A stretch of DNA of 64,000 bases from Listeria monocytogenes (GTDB taxonomy: Bacteria > Bacillota > Bacilli > Lactobacillales > Listeriaceae), in assembly GCF_900187225.1 (NCBI RefSeq), contig NZ_LT906436.1:1922001-1986000 (forward strand), in the 5' to 3' direction. Made by a program: the position numbers and the translations under genes. A model generated the notes under the pieces. That model was not told the DNA's origin. It saw only the letters and a list, made by a program, of their open reading frames with translations, and did not search any database. This document shows positions 10,011 to 18,921 of this stretch, one piece after another. The stretch's first letter is position 1. Every line of letters starts with the position of its first letter.

Positions 10011-10844
10011 CTATTCCCTTCCATAGAGGCCTTTTAAGTCTTCTTCGGCCATTGTAAAGCTATGTTTCACTTCTGGAAATGTCTCGGCTTTCACTTCTTT
10101 TACATAGCTTGCGAGTGCTGGTTCGATTGTCTCGTCAATATCTGCATAAGCTTTTACAAATTTTGCACGGCGGCTGATTCCATAACCGATAATATCGTGG
10201 TAAACGAGTACTTGTCCATCTGTTTCTAAACCTGCTCCAATACCAATTGTAGGAATTGAAAGTGCTTTACTTACCTTTTCAGCTAATTGGCGAGGTATTG
10301 CTTCAAGCACGATTGCAATAGCTCCAGCTGCTTCTACAGCTAATGCATTATCCATTAACTCTTGTGCTTCTTGGGCAGATTTAGCGCGTACTTTATAGCT
10401 TCCAGTTAAACCAACACTTTGGGGTGTTAAGCCAAGATGAGCGACAACTGGAGCACCTGCTTCGGTTAAACGAGCAATTTTGTTAACGACTTCTCCTGCT
10501 CCTTCTAATTTCACTGCATGAGCGCCACTTTCTTGAATAATTTTACGTGCATTTTGGATTGTTTCATTCACTGAACCATGGTAAGTCATAAACGGCATGT
10601 CAGTGACAATAAATGTGTCTGTGGCACCTCGCTTAACGGCTTTTGTATGATGAATCATATCATCGATTGTAACTGGTACGGTTGAATCGTAGCCTAATAC
10701 TACCATTCCGAGTGAATCTCCGACTAAAATCATATCTGCTTCTGCTTGTTCTACATTCTTAGCAGAAGGATAGTCATAAGCGGTGATCATCGTGATTTTC
10801 TCTCCGTTTTCCTTCATAGCAAAAAAGTCTACTGGTCTTTTCAT
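10011..10844 (-). CDS. panB: Ketopantoate hydroxymethyltransferase
   Basis: 277 residues. Transfers a hydroxymethyl group from 5,10-methylene-THF to ketoisovalerate, the first committed step to pantothenate. Metal-binding residues are seen in [15 protein letters not shown], with KLEGAGEV and [17 protein letters not shown] further on. First gene of panBCD. I could not define its promoter in the 166 nt upstream. Confidence 0.96.
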   Translation of the reverse strand: MKRPVDFFAMKENGEKITMITAYDYPSAKNVEQAEADMILVGDSLGMVVLGYDSTVPVTIDDMIHHTKAVKRGATDTFIVTDMPFMTYHGSVNETIQNARKIIQESGAHAVKLEGAGEVVNKIARLTEAGAPVVAHLGLTPQSVGLTGSYKVRAKSAQEAQELMDNALAVEAAGAIAIVLEAIPRQLAEKVSKALSIPTIGIGAGLETDGQVLVYHDIIGYGISRRAKFVKAYADIDETIEPALASYVKEVKAETFPEVKHSFTMAEEDLKGLYGRE

Positions 10845-10936
10845 TTTCTTAGCTCCTTTTCGTCCCTGTTAAATTACTTTAATCAAGGCAAAAAACATAT
10901 TTTTTTAGTAGCGTTAGTATGATCCGGTAAAGGTAT

Positions 10937-10979
10937 CATCCATTCATTGCTACCATATGTATAATAACATAAATGGATG
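10937..10979. repeat. Inverted repeat CATCCATT/AATGGATG upstream of panB
   Basis: Perfect 8-bp arms at 10937-10944 and 10972-10979, 27 nt apart, between the lipoprotein gene and panB. There is no T-run on either side, so it is not a clear terminator. It could be an operator or a weak hairpin. Confidence 0.3.
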
Positions 10980-11010
10980 CTTACTTAAAGTATGTAAATT
11001 GAAGAGAGAT

Positions 11011-11484
11011 CTACTCTGAAACCTCTCCACTTACTTTATTCATCCAATTCGTTAATTTTGCAGGCTCATCCGTTGCTGCATAGGTGGATGCTACTTTTCC
11101 ATCTTTCAAATAAACCATCGTTGGGACAGAATCGATGTCCATCTTTTCTAAAAGGGCAATCATATTATCGCGACTCTTTTCGGAAGCTTTATCTGTGTTA
11201 TAATAAGCCATTTTTTGGTCTGGTTGTCTTTTTTTAAGTTCTTTTTTTAAAATAGGCTGAAATGCTTGGCAATCTTCACAGGTCGGACGCCCAACGTAAA
11301 CAAAGCCAGTTGTTTTATCGGCCATTTTTTGCTTAAAATCTTTGGTGGAAATGGTAGTTAAAAAAGTTGCGCTTTCTTCTTCCGTTTTATTCGCTTTCTC
11401 TTCGGTTTCTTTTTTATTATCGCTACATGCCCCTACGGTAAGAACTACGGTAATTAGCGCTAATAGTAATACTATTTTTTTCAT
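11011..11484 (-). CDS. Thioredoxin-fold lipoprotein
   Basis: 157 residues. A lipoprotein signal peptide (MKKIVLLLALITVVLTVGAC) is followed by a charged linker. The thioredoxin-like domain carries a redox CxxC (CEDC) in GRPTCEDCQAF and a SVPTMVYLKDGKV segment with the cis-proline. It should sit on the outer face of the membrane. The frame is open up to 11556, but the ATG at 11484 with AAGGAG eight nt upstream begins exactly at the signal peptide. It resembles bacteriocin-transport accessory-type thioredoxins, but no bacteriocin genes are near. Substrate unknown. Confidence 0.85.
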   Translation of the reverse strand: MKKIVLLLALITVVLTVGACSDNKKETEEKANKTEEESATFLTTISTKDFKQKMADKTTGFVYVGRPTCEDCQAFQPILKKELKKRQPDQKMAYYNTDKASEKSRDNMIALLEKMDIDSVPTMVYLKDGKVASTYAATDEPAKLTNWMNKVSGEVSE

Positions 11485-11534
11485 CAAAACAACTCCTTCG
11501 TGCTTATTGTACTTGATTTTCCCCCAAAAAGAAA

Positions 11535-11572
11535 AACTCGAAAAAGTGATTTTCACACTATGTTTTCGAGTT
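11535..11572 (-). terminator. birA operon terminator
   Basis: 10-bp arms AACTCGAAAA/TTTTCGAGTT (11535-11544 and 11563-11572) with a further complementary AGTG/CACT inside, then a T-rich tract on the minus strand. It ends the ypjD-dapB-mgsA-cca-birA unit; the next gene starts about 50 nt further on. Confidence 0.82.
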
Positions 11573-11631
11573 AAAAGATATGTTTTCGGGTATTTTATTA
11601 GGTCTAAAACGTTCTTTTCTATAGTTTTTCG

Positions 11632-12609
11632 TTATTTTTCATTATCTAGCAAAATATCTGCAGAATAGATTGAATGCACTTCACCAAGTGTGTCTTGGAG
11701 TAAAAGTACGCCCTCATCAGAAATGCCTTTTACTTGTCCGTGAATTTTGCCTTTCGTGGTGCTGGCAGTTAATTTCTCTCCAAACGGTATGGCTTTTGTT
11801 TCCCATAGCAATTTTATCGGTGCGAATCCTTTATCTAGAAAAAGCTCATAATATTTTTCTAAAGAAGTGAGGATTTCTTGTAGTAAAGCTTTTCTTGAGA
11901 CGCTCTCGCCTAATTCTAGTTTAAGTGAACTGGCTTTATCCTTGATTTCTTCTGGGAATTCCTGTTGATTGACATTGATTCCCATTCCGATAATCACTGC
12001 ATGAATCGTTTCTGCCTCCGCTTGCATTTCTGTTAATACACCACAGATTTTTCGTTTTCCGATGTAAATATCATTCGGCCATTTGATTTTTGGTTCGAGC
12101 TTTGTGATATTTTCAATTGCTTCTGTGATTGCGAGTGAGGCGATAAACGTAAACTGTGGTACTTTTTGAATAGGGATTTGTGGTTTTAAAATTACACTCA
12201 TCCAAATACCTTCCCCTTTTTTTGAACTCCAGGGGCGTAGTAAGCGACCTTTTCCAGCTGTTTGCTCATCGGCAACGATAACAGTTCCTTCAGGGCTTGT
12301 TTCGATCTGTTGGTGAGCAATGATTTGCGTAGAGTTAACTGATTCATGGACTTCCAAGTGCTGGCCGATAAATTTGGTTTCTAAACCGAGTAGTAGCGCA
12401 TCTTTCGTGTACTGTTCCGCAGTTGCAGATAAACGGTAACCACGGTTTCTAACTGCTTCGATTTCAAATCCTTCTTTACGGAGGGCTTCCATCTGCTTCC
12501 AAACTGCTGTGCGTGAGCATCCTAGACTATCCGCAATTTCTTGCCCCGATAAATAAGTGCCATCACTTTCTGTAAATAAAGCAAGCAATTTTTCCCGATT
12601 ATTCTTCAT
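11632..12609 (-). CDS. birA: Biotin-protein ligase/biotin operon repressor
   Basis: 325 residues. Attaches biotin to carboxylase carrier proteins and can repress biotin genes. The N-terminal winged helix ([20 protein letters not shown], about 20-60) marks the bifunctional class. The catalytic domain has [11 protein letters not shown], the biotinyl-AMP binding loop, and [15 protein letters not shown]; a C-terminal SH3-like domain follows. Its ATG overlaps the end of cca by 11 nt, implying coupled translation. Confidence 0.95.
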   Translation of the reverse strand: MKNNREKLLALFTESDGTYLSGQEIADSLGCSRTAVWKQMEALRKEGFEIEAVRNRGYRLSATAEQYTKDALLLGLETKFIGQHLEVHESVNSTQIIAHQQIETSPEGTVIVADEQTAGKGRLLRPWSSKKGEGIWMSVILKPQIPIQKVPQFTFIASLAITEAIENITKLEPKIKWPNDIYIGKRKICGVLTEMQAEAETIHAVIIGMGINVNQQEFPEEIKDKASSLKLELGESVSRKALLQEILTSLEKYYELFLDKGFAPIKLLWETKAIPFGEKLTASTTKGKIHGQVKGISDEGVLLLQDTLGEVHSIYSADILLDNEK

Positions 12610-13780
12610 GATAGCCTAGCCACCTTTTAATCTGATTTTTTTCATTGTTTATTTCATTGGAAAGGACGCCGCATTCCAATTTATCAAGCGTCTCTTTTAC
12701 CCAAGGACCAGCGCTTTCTCCGGACCATTTTAATAAATCTGCTCCGGTAATGGCTAAGTCTTTCTTGGAGTGAATTGGTAACGCCTCATAAGCTTGACTT
12801 AGTTTATGTTGGTTGTTTTCTTTCCCTCGAATAATATTTAGTTCATTTACTAGTGAGAAAACTGCCTTGCCAGCATGATAAAGTTCTTCCGCTAGCCATG
12901 TCTCTTTCATTTTTAGCGCATATTGATACGCTTTACTCACTAGTTGAATTGTATTATTGGGTAATTTCCATGCTTTTAGAAATGCGTTAACATTATTTGG
13001 TTGAACAGTAACGACAAGCCCGAGCCAAATCGCATCATCAGTTGTCCGTTTTCCCCAATCCCAACTACCAAATTCAGTTAGAGCTTTTTTTTCTCCTTTT
13101 AAACCTGGCAGATAGGTTTCCATTTCCACTTTTAAAAGTAGGTCCATCGCTCTTCTTATTGCTGGACCTTTAATCATTTTTAACCATTCGACCGTAATTC
13201 TCTCAACAGAAGTATGCTGTAATAAGCCAATCTGGCTTTCTAAAGCTTTCTCTGTTTCACTATCTAATTGAAAATCCAGTTGACTCAGAAAGCGGACTCC
13301 TCGCATCATTCTAAGCGCATCTTCATGAAAACGCTCGGAAGCTTTGCCAACTGCTTTGATTGCTTTGTTTTTAATTGCTTCTTGTCCAGAAAACGGATCG
13401 TGTAAAGCGAAATGTTCGTCCATCGCAATCGCATTCATCGTGAAGTCACGACGTTGTAAATCTTCTTCTAGCGAACGAATAAATTTCACTTCGCTCGGGC
13501 GTCTGAAATCTTCATACGTTCCTTCTGTTCGAAATGTAGTCACTTCATAAAATTCATTATTTTCTCTAACTGTAACTGTTCCATGCGCAATTCCAGTATC
13601 ATAAGTGGATTGAAAAATCTCCTTTACTTCTTCTGGAAAAGCACTAGTTGCAATGTCCACATCGGAAATCGTTCTATTTAGCAAGTAATCTCTGACAGAC
13701 CCGCCAACAAAATACGCTTCAAAACCCGCTGTAGTTAATTTTTGCAATACAGGAAGCGCTTTTAGGAAAACGTCATTCAT
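12599..13780 (-). CDS. cca: CCA tRNA nucleotidyltransferase
   Basis: 393 residues. Adds or repairs the 3' CCA end of tRNA. Class II nucleotidyltransferase motif GGSVRDYLL and the metal-binding pair in SDVDIATSA are present, followed by [10 protein letters not shown] (sugar selection) and [12 protein letters not shown]. The length fits the one-enzyme CCA-adding type. It lies between mgsA (14-nt gap) and birA (overlap). In Bacillus bshB1 and bshA occupy the mgsA-cca junction; they are absent here. Confidence 0.95.
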   Translation of the reverse strand: MNDVFLKALPVLQKLTTAGFEAYFVGGSVRDYLLNRTISDVDIATSAFPEEVKEIFQSTYDTGIAHGTVTVRENNEFYEVTTFRTEGTYEDFRRPSEVKFIRSLEEDLQRRDFTMNAIAMDEHFALHDPFSGQEAIKNKAIKAVGKASERFHEDALRMMRGVRFLSQLDFQLDSETEKALESQIGLLQHTSVERITVEWLKMIKGPAIRRAMDLLLKVEMETYLPGLKGEKKALTEFGSWDWGKRTTDDAIWLGLVVTVQPNNVNAFLKAWKLPNNTIQLVSKAYQYALKMKETWLAEELYHAGKAVFSLVNELNIIRGKENNQHKLSQAYEALPIHSKKDLAITGADLLKWSGESAGPWVKETLDKLECGVLSNEINNEKNQIKRWLGYHEE

Positions 13781-13794
13781 CTGTCATCGCTCCT

Positions 13795-14199
13795 TTATTC
13801 ATCATTCCTTCTTAAATCCCGCCAATCTAAGAAACCAGCTCCTAAACCACGAATTAAAATTTCTGCTGTGCCAATATTAGTCGCTAAAGGAATTTCGTAT
13901 ACATCGCATAATCGAATAAGCGCCGTCACATCTGGTTCATGTGGCTGAGCAGTCAGCGGGTCACGCAAGAAAATAACTAAGTCCATTTTATTTTCCGAAA
14001 TGCGCGCACCAATTTGTTGATCGCCACCAAGCGGTCCAGATTTAAAACGATGCACCGTTAAACCAGTTGCTTCGATAATCCGTAAACCTGTAGTCCCGGT
14101 TGCATACAATTGATGTGGTTCGAGCAAATGTTTATACGCAGTTGCAAATCCAACCATCAAATCCTTCTTTTCATCGTGCGCGATTAATGCGATATGCAT
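13795..14199 (-). CDS. mgsA: Methylglyoxal synthase
   Basis: 134 residues. Converts dihydroxyacetone phosphate to methylglyoxal and phosphate, a bypass when sugar phosphates accumulate. [12 protein letters not shown] is the N-terminus, with the phosphate-binding YATGTTG and [11 protein letters not shown] and the catalytic Asp in [14 protein letters not shown]. The ATG at 14199 (AGGTGA upstream) is chosen over the in-frame GTG at 14208. Confidence 0.95.
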   Translation of the reverse strand: MHIALIAHDEKKDLMVGFATAYKHLLEPHQLYATGTTGLRIIEATGLTVHRFKSGPLGGDQQIGARISENKMDLVIFLRDPLTAQPHEPDVTALIRLCDVYEIPLATNIGTAEILIRGLGAGFLDWRDLRRNDE

Positions 14200-14214
14200 C
14201 TCATTCACCTATCC

Positions 14215-15006
14215 TTAGTCTAAAATATTTTCTAAGCCATAAATAAGTGTTTCTAGTTCTTTCGTTTTACGAACAGAAAGAGCCACGCCAGACATAAAGG
14301 AAATTCGGTCATAAGAGTCGTGGCGAATTGTTAATCCTTGTCCCTCTGCTCCAAAAATCACTTCTTGATGTGCTACGAGTCCAGGTAAACGCACACTATG
14401 AATTCGCATGCCCTCAAATTCTGCGCCTCTAGCACCTTCAATAAGTTCTACTTCATCTGCTGCACCTTGTTTAACGAATTCACGCGTTTCCGCCATCATT
14501 TCCGCAGTTTTAACACCGGTACCACTTGGAGCATCTAATTTATTATCATGATGTAACTCAATAATTTCGACATTTGGAAAATACTTAGCTGCTTTTTGCG
14601 CAAATTGCATCATTAAAACAGCACCTACAGCAAAGTTTGGCGCAATTAAAGCCCCGATTTTTTTCGACTCTGCAATCGTTCTTAGTTCGCTAATTTGTTC
14701 TGGTGTAAAACCTGTTGTACCAACGACCGCGCGTACGCCGTGCTCTAAAATTGTTTTCGTGTTACTATACCCTACTTTAGGAGTCGTAAAATCAACGACG
14801 CAATCTGGTTTTATTTCTTCCAACATCTCGCTTAAATTACCAAAAACAGGTACATCTAACGAGCTAAATTCCACCATTTCATTTATATTTTTTTCTTTTG
14901 GTTCATGGTCAAGTACAGCTACTAACTCTAAATCTGCTTCTCTTAAAACAGTTTTGACAACCTCGTGTCCCATTCTTCCTTTAAATCCTGATACCGCTAC
15001 TCTCAT
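14215..15006 (-). CDS. dapB: 4-hydroxy-tetrahydrodipicolinate reductase
   Basis: 263 residues. Second dedicated step to diaminopimelate and lysine; product feeds peptidoglycan and, later, LysA at the other end of this window. The NAD(P)H loop is SGFKGRMG, and the catalytic/substrate motif is [13 protein letters not shown]. The frame is open to 15033, but the ATG at 15006 has AAGGAGG upstream and overlaps the ypjD stop by 4 nt (ATGA). Confidence 0.95.
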   Translation of the reverse strand: MRVAVSGFKGRMGHEVVKTVLREADLELVAVLDHEPKEKNINEMVEFSSLDVPVFGNLSEMLEEIKPDCVVDFTTPKVGYSNTKTILEHGVRAVVGTTGFTPEQISELRTIAESKKIGALIAPNFAVGAVLMMQFAQKAAKYFPNVEIIELHHDNKLDAPSGTGVKTAEMMAETREFVKQGAADEVELIEGARGAEFEGMRIHSVRLPGLVAHQEVIFGAEGQGLTIRHDSYDRISFMSGVALSVRKTKELETLIYGLENILD

Positions 15007-15338
15007 TTTGCTTTTTCCTCCTTTTTTGTCCAACGATCCTTATCGCGATCTTTAAATTTCGCCATGACCGTATCGTGTGCTTTTTCCATATCAATATCAA
15101 GTGAGTTGGCCATACACGTCAGTACAAAAAGACAATCGCCTAATTCCTCTGCCACGGTCTTGGTTGGCTCACTTGTTTTCTTCGGTTTTTCACCATAATA
15201 ATGATTGATTTCTCTGGCTAATTCTCCCGTTTCTTCGGTAATTCTAGCCATCATTGCTAGTGGGGAAAAATAACCTTCCTCGAATCCACCAATGAAATCA
15301 TCCACTTCTTTTTGTATTTCTGCCATTGTTTTCGCCAT
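15003..15338 (-). CDS. ypjD: MazG-like nucleotide pyrophosphohydrolase YpjD
   Basis: 111 residues. A MazG-type all-helical domain with the acidic metal motifs [15 protein letters not shown] (EExxE-like) and [15 protein letters not shown] (ExxD). It probably hydrolyses non-canonical or excess NTPs; the real substrate is not known. The ATG at 15338 follows AAAGGGGG. The frame is open to 15422, but the upstream part has no ribosome binding site and overlaps the -10 box. First gene of ypjD-dapB-mgsA-cca-birA, the same order as Bacillus. Confidence 0.88.
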   Translation of the reverse strand: MAKTMAEIQKEVDDFIGGFEEGYFSPLAMMARITEETGELAREINHYYGEKPKKTSEPTKTVAEELGDCLFVLTCMANSLDIDMEKAHDTVMAKFKDRDKDRWTKKEEKAK

Positions 15339-15401
15339 CGGTTTTCCCCCTTTATGTGGTAAACTAAAATAGATTTTAAGACTAATTGTTAACTTCATTT
15401 C

Positions 15402-15407
15402 ATTATA
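15402..15407 (-). promoter_or_regulatory. Probable -10 box for ypjD operon
   Basis: TATAAT on the minus strand, about 64 nt before the ypjD start codon. The -35 region is poor at standard spacing, so only the -10 is listed. Confidence 0.45.
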
Positions 15408-15477
15408 CCTAAACAAATACATACAAGTCCATGATTTTTTACTTACATATTAAATAGGTTCCAGGAGGGAAAAAGCT

Positions 15478-16344
15478 ATGCTAAAAACATTACGCACGAA
15501 AAACATTTGCTTTATTATGCTTGGTACGGCGATTTACGCATTTGGCTTAGTTAATTTTAATATCGCCAATAATCTCGGTGAAGGAGGTCTAGCTGGAGTA
15601 ACTTTATTCCTTCTTCACTTTTTCCAAATTGATCCTGCATACTCTAACTTAATATTAAATATTCCTTTGTTTATTTTAGGATGGCGGGTTCTTGGTAACC
15701 GTTCACTCATTTACACAGGCATTGGAACGGTTAGTTTGTCCCTATTTTTATGGATTTTCCAGCGAATACCTTATACGCTAGATTTACATAGTGATTTACT
15801 TTTAGTAGCTCTTTTTGCGGGTGGTTTTAGTGGTATTGGTCTTGGCCTCGTGTTTCGATACGGTGGGACAACTGGCGGTAGTGATATTATCGCTAAGTTG
15901 CTAAATCACACGAAAGGAATCAGTATGGGACGTACGCTGTTTGCTATTGATGCGATTGTTCTAGTTGCCTCGCTCTCCTATTTAGATGTGCGTCAAGTCA
16001 TGTATACGCTCGTAGCTGTATTCATCGGTTCTCGTGTGATTGACTTTGTTCAAGAAGGAGCTTATGCGGCTCGCGGTGCGCTCATTATTTCTAAAGATAA
16101 TGACGCGATTGCTTCCCATGTGATGCTCGCGATGAATCGAGGTGTGACAGTGCTGGAAGGTCGAGGCGGCTTCTCTAAAAAAGACCAAGATGTACTTTAC
16201 ATTGTCGTTGCAAAAAATGAAATTATTCAATTGAAAAACATTGTCCAAGCAATTGACCCGCATGCCTTTGTTTCTGTGAGTGTCGTTCATGACGTGATGG
16301 GTGAAGGTTTCACACTGGATGAAAATAAAAATCCTATCTACTAA
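15478..16344 (+). CDS. YitT-family membrane protein (DUF2179)
   Basis: 288 residues. Five to six hydrophobic segments fill the first 180 residues, with the family loop FRYGGTTGGSDIIA. A cytosolic DUF2179 domain follows (about 200-280, GRGGFSKKDQDVLYIV...FVSVSVVHDVMGEGF). Members are putative transporters of unknown substrate; the Bacillus relative YpjC lies next to ypjD, as here, but is divergently oriented in this window. The ribosome binding site AGGAGGG is strong. The stop codon overlaps the convergent oxidoreductase gene, with no terminator between them. Confidence 0.87.
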   Translation: MLKTLRTKNICFIMLGTAIYAFGLVNFNIANNLGEGGLAGVTLFLLHFFQIDPAYSNLILNIPLFILGWRVLGNRSLIYTGIGTVSLSLFLWIFQRIPYTLDLHSDLLLVALFAGGFSGIGLGLVFRYGGTTGGSDIIAKLLNHTKGISMGRTLFAIDAIVLVASLSYLDVRQVMYTLVAVFIGSRVIDFVQEGAYAARGALIISKDNDAIASHVMLAMNRGVTVLEGRGGFSKKDQDVLYIVVAKNEIIQLKNIVQAIDPHAFVSVSVVHDVMGEGFTLDENKNPIY

Positions 16345-17440
16345 TGTATTTACTTGGCTCATAATTTTCTAAAACAAAATCGCTGGCGTTCCCAAGCGCT
16401 AAATCAGCCAAAATCCTCCCAACATATGGTCCTGTTGTTAAACCTGAAGCACCTAAACCGTTAGCTAAAAAGACTGATTCAAAACCAGGGAGCTGACCAA
16501 TAATCGGCGTAAAATCAGGCGTGTACGGTCTAGTTCCAACCGACACATGGGCCACTTTACTCGCTAAATCGCCTTCCATAAACTGACTAACTTCTGTTAG
16601 TATTTCTGCTTTACCTTCTGCTGTTGGTTCCGTATTGAAGCCAGCAGCTTTTTCATGCGTTGCACCGACGATAATTTTCCCGTTATCAAAAGGAACTATC
16701 GATTTTGCGCTTGGTGGTAGAATCACTGGCCAATCATCCGTTTGAAATTCGCTAAAATTAAGTTCTAGCAATTGCCCTTTTTGCGCTAAAACATCTGTTT
16801 GAAACCCTGCATCTTGTAATAAATCTTTCAACCAAGCGCCTGTCGCAAGAATTAATTTATCATAATGTTCTTTTTCCCCATCAATAACTACTTCTCCATC
16901 AGAAGAAAAATGCGCTCTACCTGCTTTGATTTTCACACCATTTTCTTTTGCTGCATAAAGTAGCGTTTCACAAAATAAACCACCATTCACTCGTGCTGCA
17001 CCACTTACATAAACCGAGCCGAATCCTGATTTAACTAGCGGAAATCTTTGTTTTGTTTCTGCTTCTGACAACTTCGCAACTTCACCCATTACTTCTGCAT
17101 CAAGGCGTCGTTCCCTTGCTAAGTTAAACAGTTCTGCTAGTTTCTCTTCTGTTTGTCGAAGCGCGAGTACACCGACTTGTTTATAGCCCGAATCCCGTCC
17201 TGTATCTCCTTCGAGTGTTTCGGCTAATTCTTTATAAAATGCCGCACTATTTTTTGCCAGCTCATACCAATATTTATTTCGTCGTTTGGAAAGCCATGGG
17301 CAAATAATTCCTGCTGCGGCACGCGTTGCTTGCCCTGCCTCATCTGAATCAATTAACGTGACTTGTACATTTTCTTTTGACAATAAATAGGCGGCACTAG
17401 CGCCAACAATTCCCCCGCCAATAATTACTACTTTTTGCAT
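16334..17440 (-). CDS. FAD-dependent oxidoreductase, glycine/D-amino-acid oxidase family
   Basis: 368 residues. The N-terminal dinucleotide fold is VVIIGGGIVGASAAYLLS, with the acidic ribose-binding residue in VTLIDSDEAG. The C-terminal FAD/substrate motif is FLANGLGASGLTTGP with RPYTPDFTPIIG before it. This is the ThiO/SoxA/DadA superfamily. No thiamine or amino-acid genes are close, so the substrate cannot be assigned. The last 11 bases are shared, tail to tail, with the YitT gene. Confidence 0.85.
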   Translation of the reverse strand: MQKVVIIGGGIVGASAAYLLSKENVQVTLIDSDEAGQATRAAAGIICPWLSKRRNKYWYELAKNSAAFYKELAETLEGDTGRDSGYKQVGVLALRQTEEKLAELFNLARERRLDAEVMGEVAKLSEAETKQRFPLVKSGFGSVYVSGAARVNGGLFCETLLYAAKENGVKIKAGRAHFSSDGEVVIDGEKEHYDKLILATGAWLKDLLQDAGFQTDVLAQKGQLLELNFSEFQTDDWPVILPPSAKSIVPFDNGKIIVGATHEKAAGFNTEPTAEGKAEILTEVSQFMEGDLASKVAHVSVGTRPYTPDFTPIIGQLPGFESVFLANGLGASGLTTGPYVGRILADLALGNASDFVLENYEPSKYISR

Positions 17441-17759
17441 GGTTACACCCCTCTATATCAATTGTGACACAAGTTGACTTTTTTATAACTCTTTGTAATA
17501 ATATGTGAAAATAGTTAAGTTTACAAACTACTAAAAATCCTCTACTTCATTCTATCCATTGTACTGAAATCCAGCTTTAATTACAAAAAGGCAGATTTTG
17601 GCTTATCTCGTCGTCATTACCACATATCCTCTTAGAGAATGCTTTCGCCTATCGGTTGGTTCTTTGTACTGCGTCTCAGCTAAAAATTCATTTATTTTTC
17701 ATTCTGCCTATATTAACAGTTCAGCTGATTAGTTATGCTGAGATATGGGAGATTTTTTT
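17441..17759. other. Divergent intergenic region, oxidoreductase/dgcA
   Basis: 319 nt holding the upstream regions of the leftward oxidoreductase gene and the rightward c-di-GMP operon. The perfect palindrome TTGTGACACAA is at 17462-17472, about 22 nt before the oxidoreductase ATG, where an operator could sit. GGGAG at 17747-17751 is the dgcA ribosome binding site. No convincing sigma-A promoter for dgcA was found by eye. Small ORFs here look like chance. Confidence 0.5.
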
Positions 17760-18896
17760 ATGCCAAATATTCTTGATTCATTATGGAACAGCATGGCGCT
17801 TTTTTTATCAGCGCTTTTTTTTCACGGAATGGCACTGCGATCTATTAGAGAAAAAAAGCCTGCTTGGTTCCAAATTAAATTTGCAAATGAATTTATTAAT
17901 TATGCACTGGGCATTTATTACGGCCTTCTAGGTGTTTATTTTATTATCCGCGGATTACCCGGCACAGACTCTGGAATCTATACAGATATGCTACTTAATA
18001 TTTTAATCGTCCTGCATTTATTTTCTTCGGCAGGTCCAGCAACTATCGCGTTACTACTTATCGTCTCAGGAAAACTTTTTCTTGGTGATGCACTTTTTGC
18101 CAATTTGATTTATGTATTTTTAATTATTGGTTTTCACTTTGTTTGCATGGAAGTAGCTAAACTTCGACTTAGTTCCGTTCAAAAAGTCGTTTTAGTTAAA
18201 CTTAGTGCGATTCCCCTTATGCTATTTTATTTACATCAAAAAATACATTTAGCGTATACCATGAATGACTTACCTGTTTGGATTCTCTACTTTTTGGTTT
18301 CTTTTTTTATTACCTTTATTATTGTTTCAGCGGCTTATTATATCGATACATCGAATAAGTTGATTTATGATTTACAACAATCAACTATCCTTGATCCACT
18401 AACAGGTTTAACAAACTTCCGCCATTTTGAAAATGCCTTTGATGCTGCATTCAACCATGCTACGTTAAAAAAATCTAATTTAAGTGTGATTATTATTGAT
18501 ATTGATTATTTTAAACGGGTAAATGATACATATGGCCATCTAGTCGGAAATGGGGTTTTATCTACTTTTAGTCAAATGCTCTTAAAAATTAGCTTTCCGC
18601 CGAACACAGTGATATCAAGAATTGGCGGTGAGGAATTTGCAATTATTTTACCGAATATTAATGTCAGCGAAACGGAGCATTTAGCAGAGAAAATTAGACG
18701 AAAAGTCGAAAAAATTGATGTTCCGATTGTCGCTTCCGGCTCCGTTATTACTATTTCTGCTGGCATTGCAAATTACGATGGTAGAAATTATCCAAGCGCG
18801 AACGAGCTATTAAATGCAGCCGACCAAGCTCTATATAATGCAAAACGAAATGGACGAAACCAAGTACATATTCGCGAAACAGAACCAGTTATTTAA
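17760..18896 (+). CDS. dgcA: Membrane diguanylate cyclase (GGDEF)
   Basis: 378 residues. Makes c-di-GMP from two GTP. About six hydrophobic segments fill residues 5-200 and the GGDEF domain is about 210-375. The active loop is RIGGEEFAI (GGEEF at about 289-293), and DIDYFKRVNDTYGH supplies the metal and guanine-binding residues. The RxxD inhibitory site that should lie five residues before GGEEF is absent (PPNT there). I prefer the ATG at 17760 (GGGAG, 8 nt) to the one at 17745, which overlaps the ribosome binding site. It matches the Listeria cyclase named DgcA (lmo1911). First gene of a four-gene operon. Confidence 0.93.
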   Translation: MPNILDSLWNSMALFLSALFFHGMALRSIREKKPAWFQIKFANEFINYALGIYYGLLGVYFIIRGLPGTDSGIYTDMLLNILIVLHLFSSAGPATIALLLIVSGKLFLGDALFANLIYVFLIIGFHFVCMEVAKLRLSSVQKVVLVKLSAIPLMLFYLHQKIHLAYTMNDLPVWILYFLVSFFITFIIVSAAYYIDTSNKLIYDLQQSTILDPLTGLTNFRHFENAFDAAFNHATLKKSNLSVIIIDIDYFKRVNDTYGHLVGNGVLSTFSQMLLKISFPPNTVISRIGGEEFAIILPNINVSETEHLAEKIRRKVEKIDVPIVASGSVITISAGIANYDGRNYPSANELLNAADQALYNAKRNGRNQVHIRETEPVI

Positions 18897-18921
18897 GAGA
18901 GTAAAAAGGAGATGAGTCCAT

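Noticed and set aside
17656-17931. 91-codon ORF upstream of dgcA
   Set aside because: No ribosome binding site, overlaps dgcA out of frame, and its product has no recognisable features.
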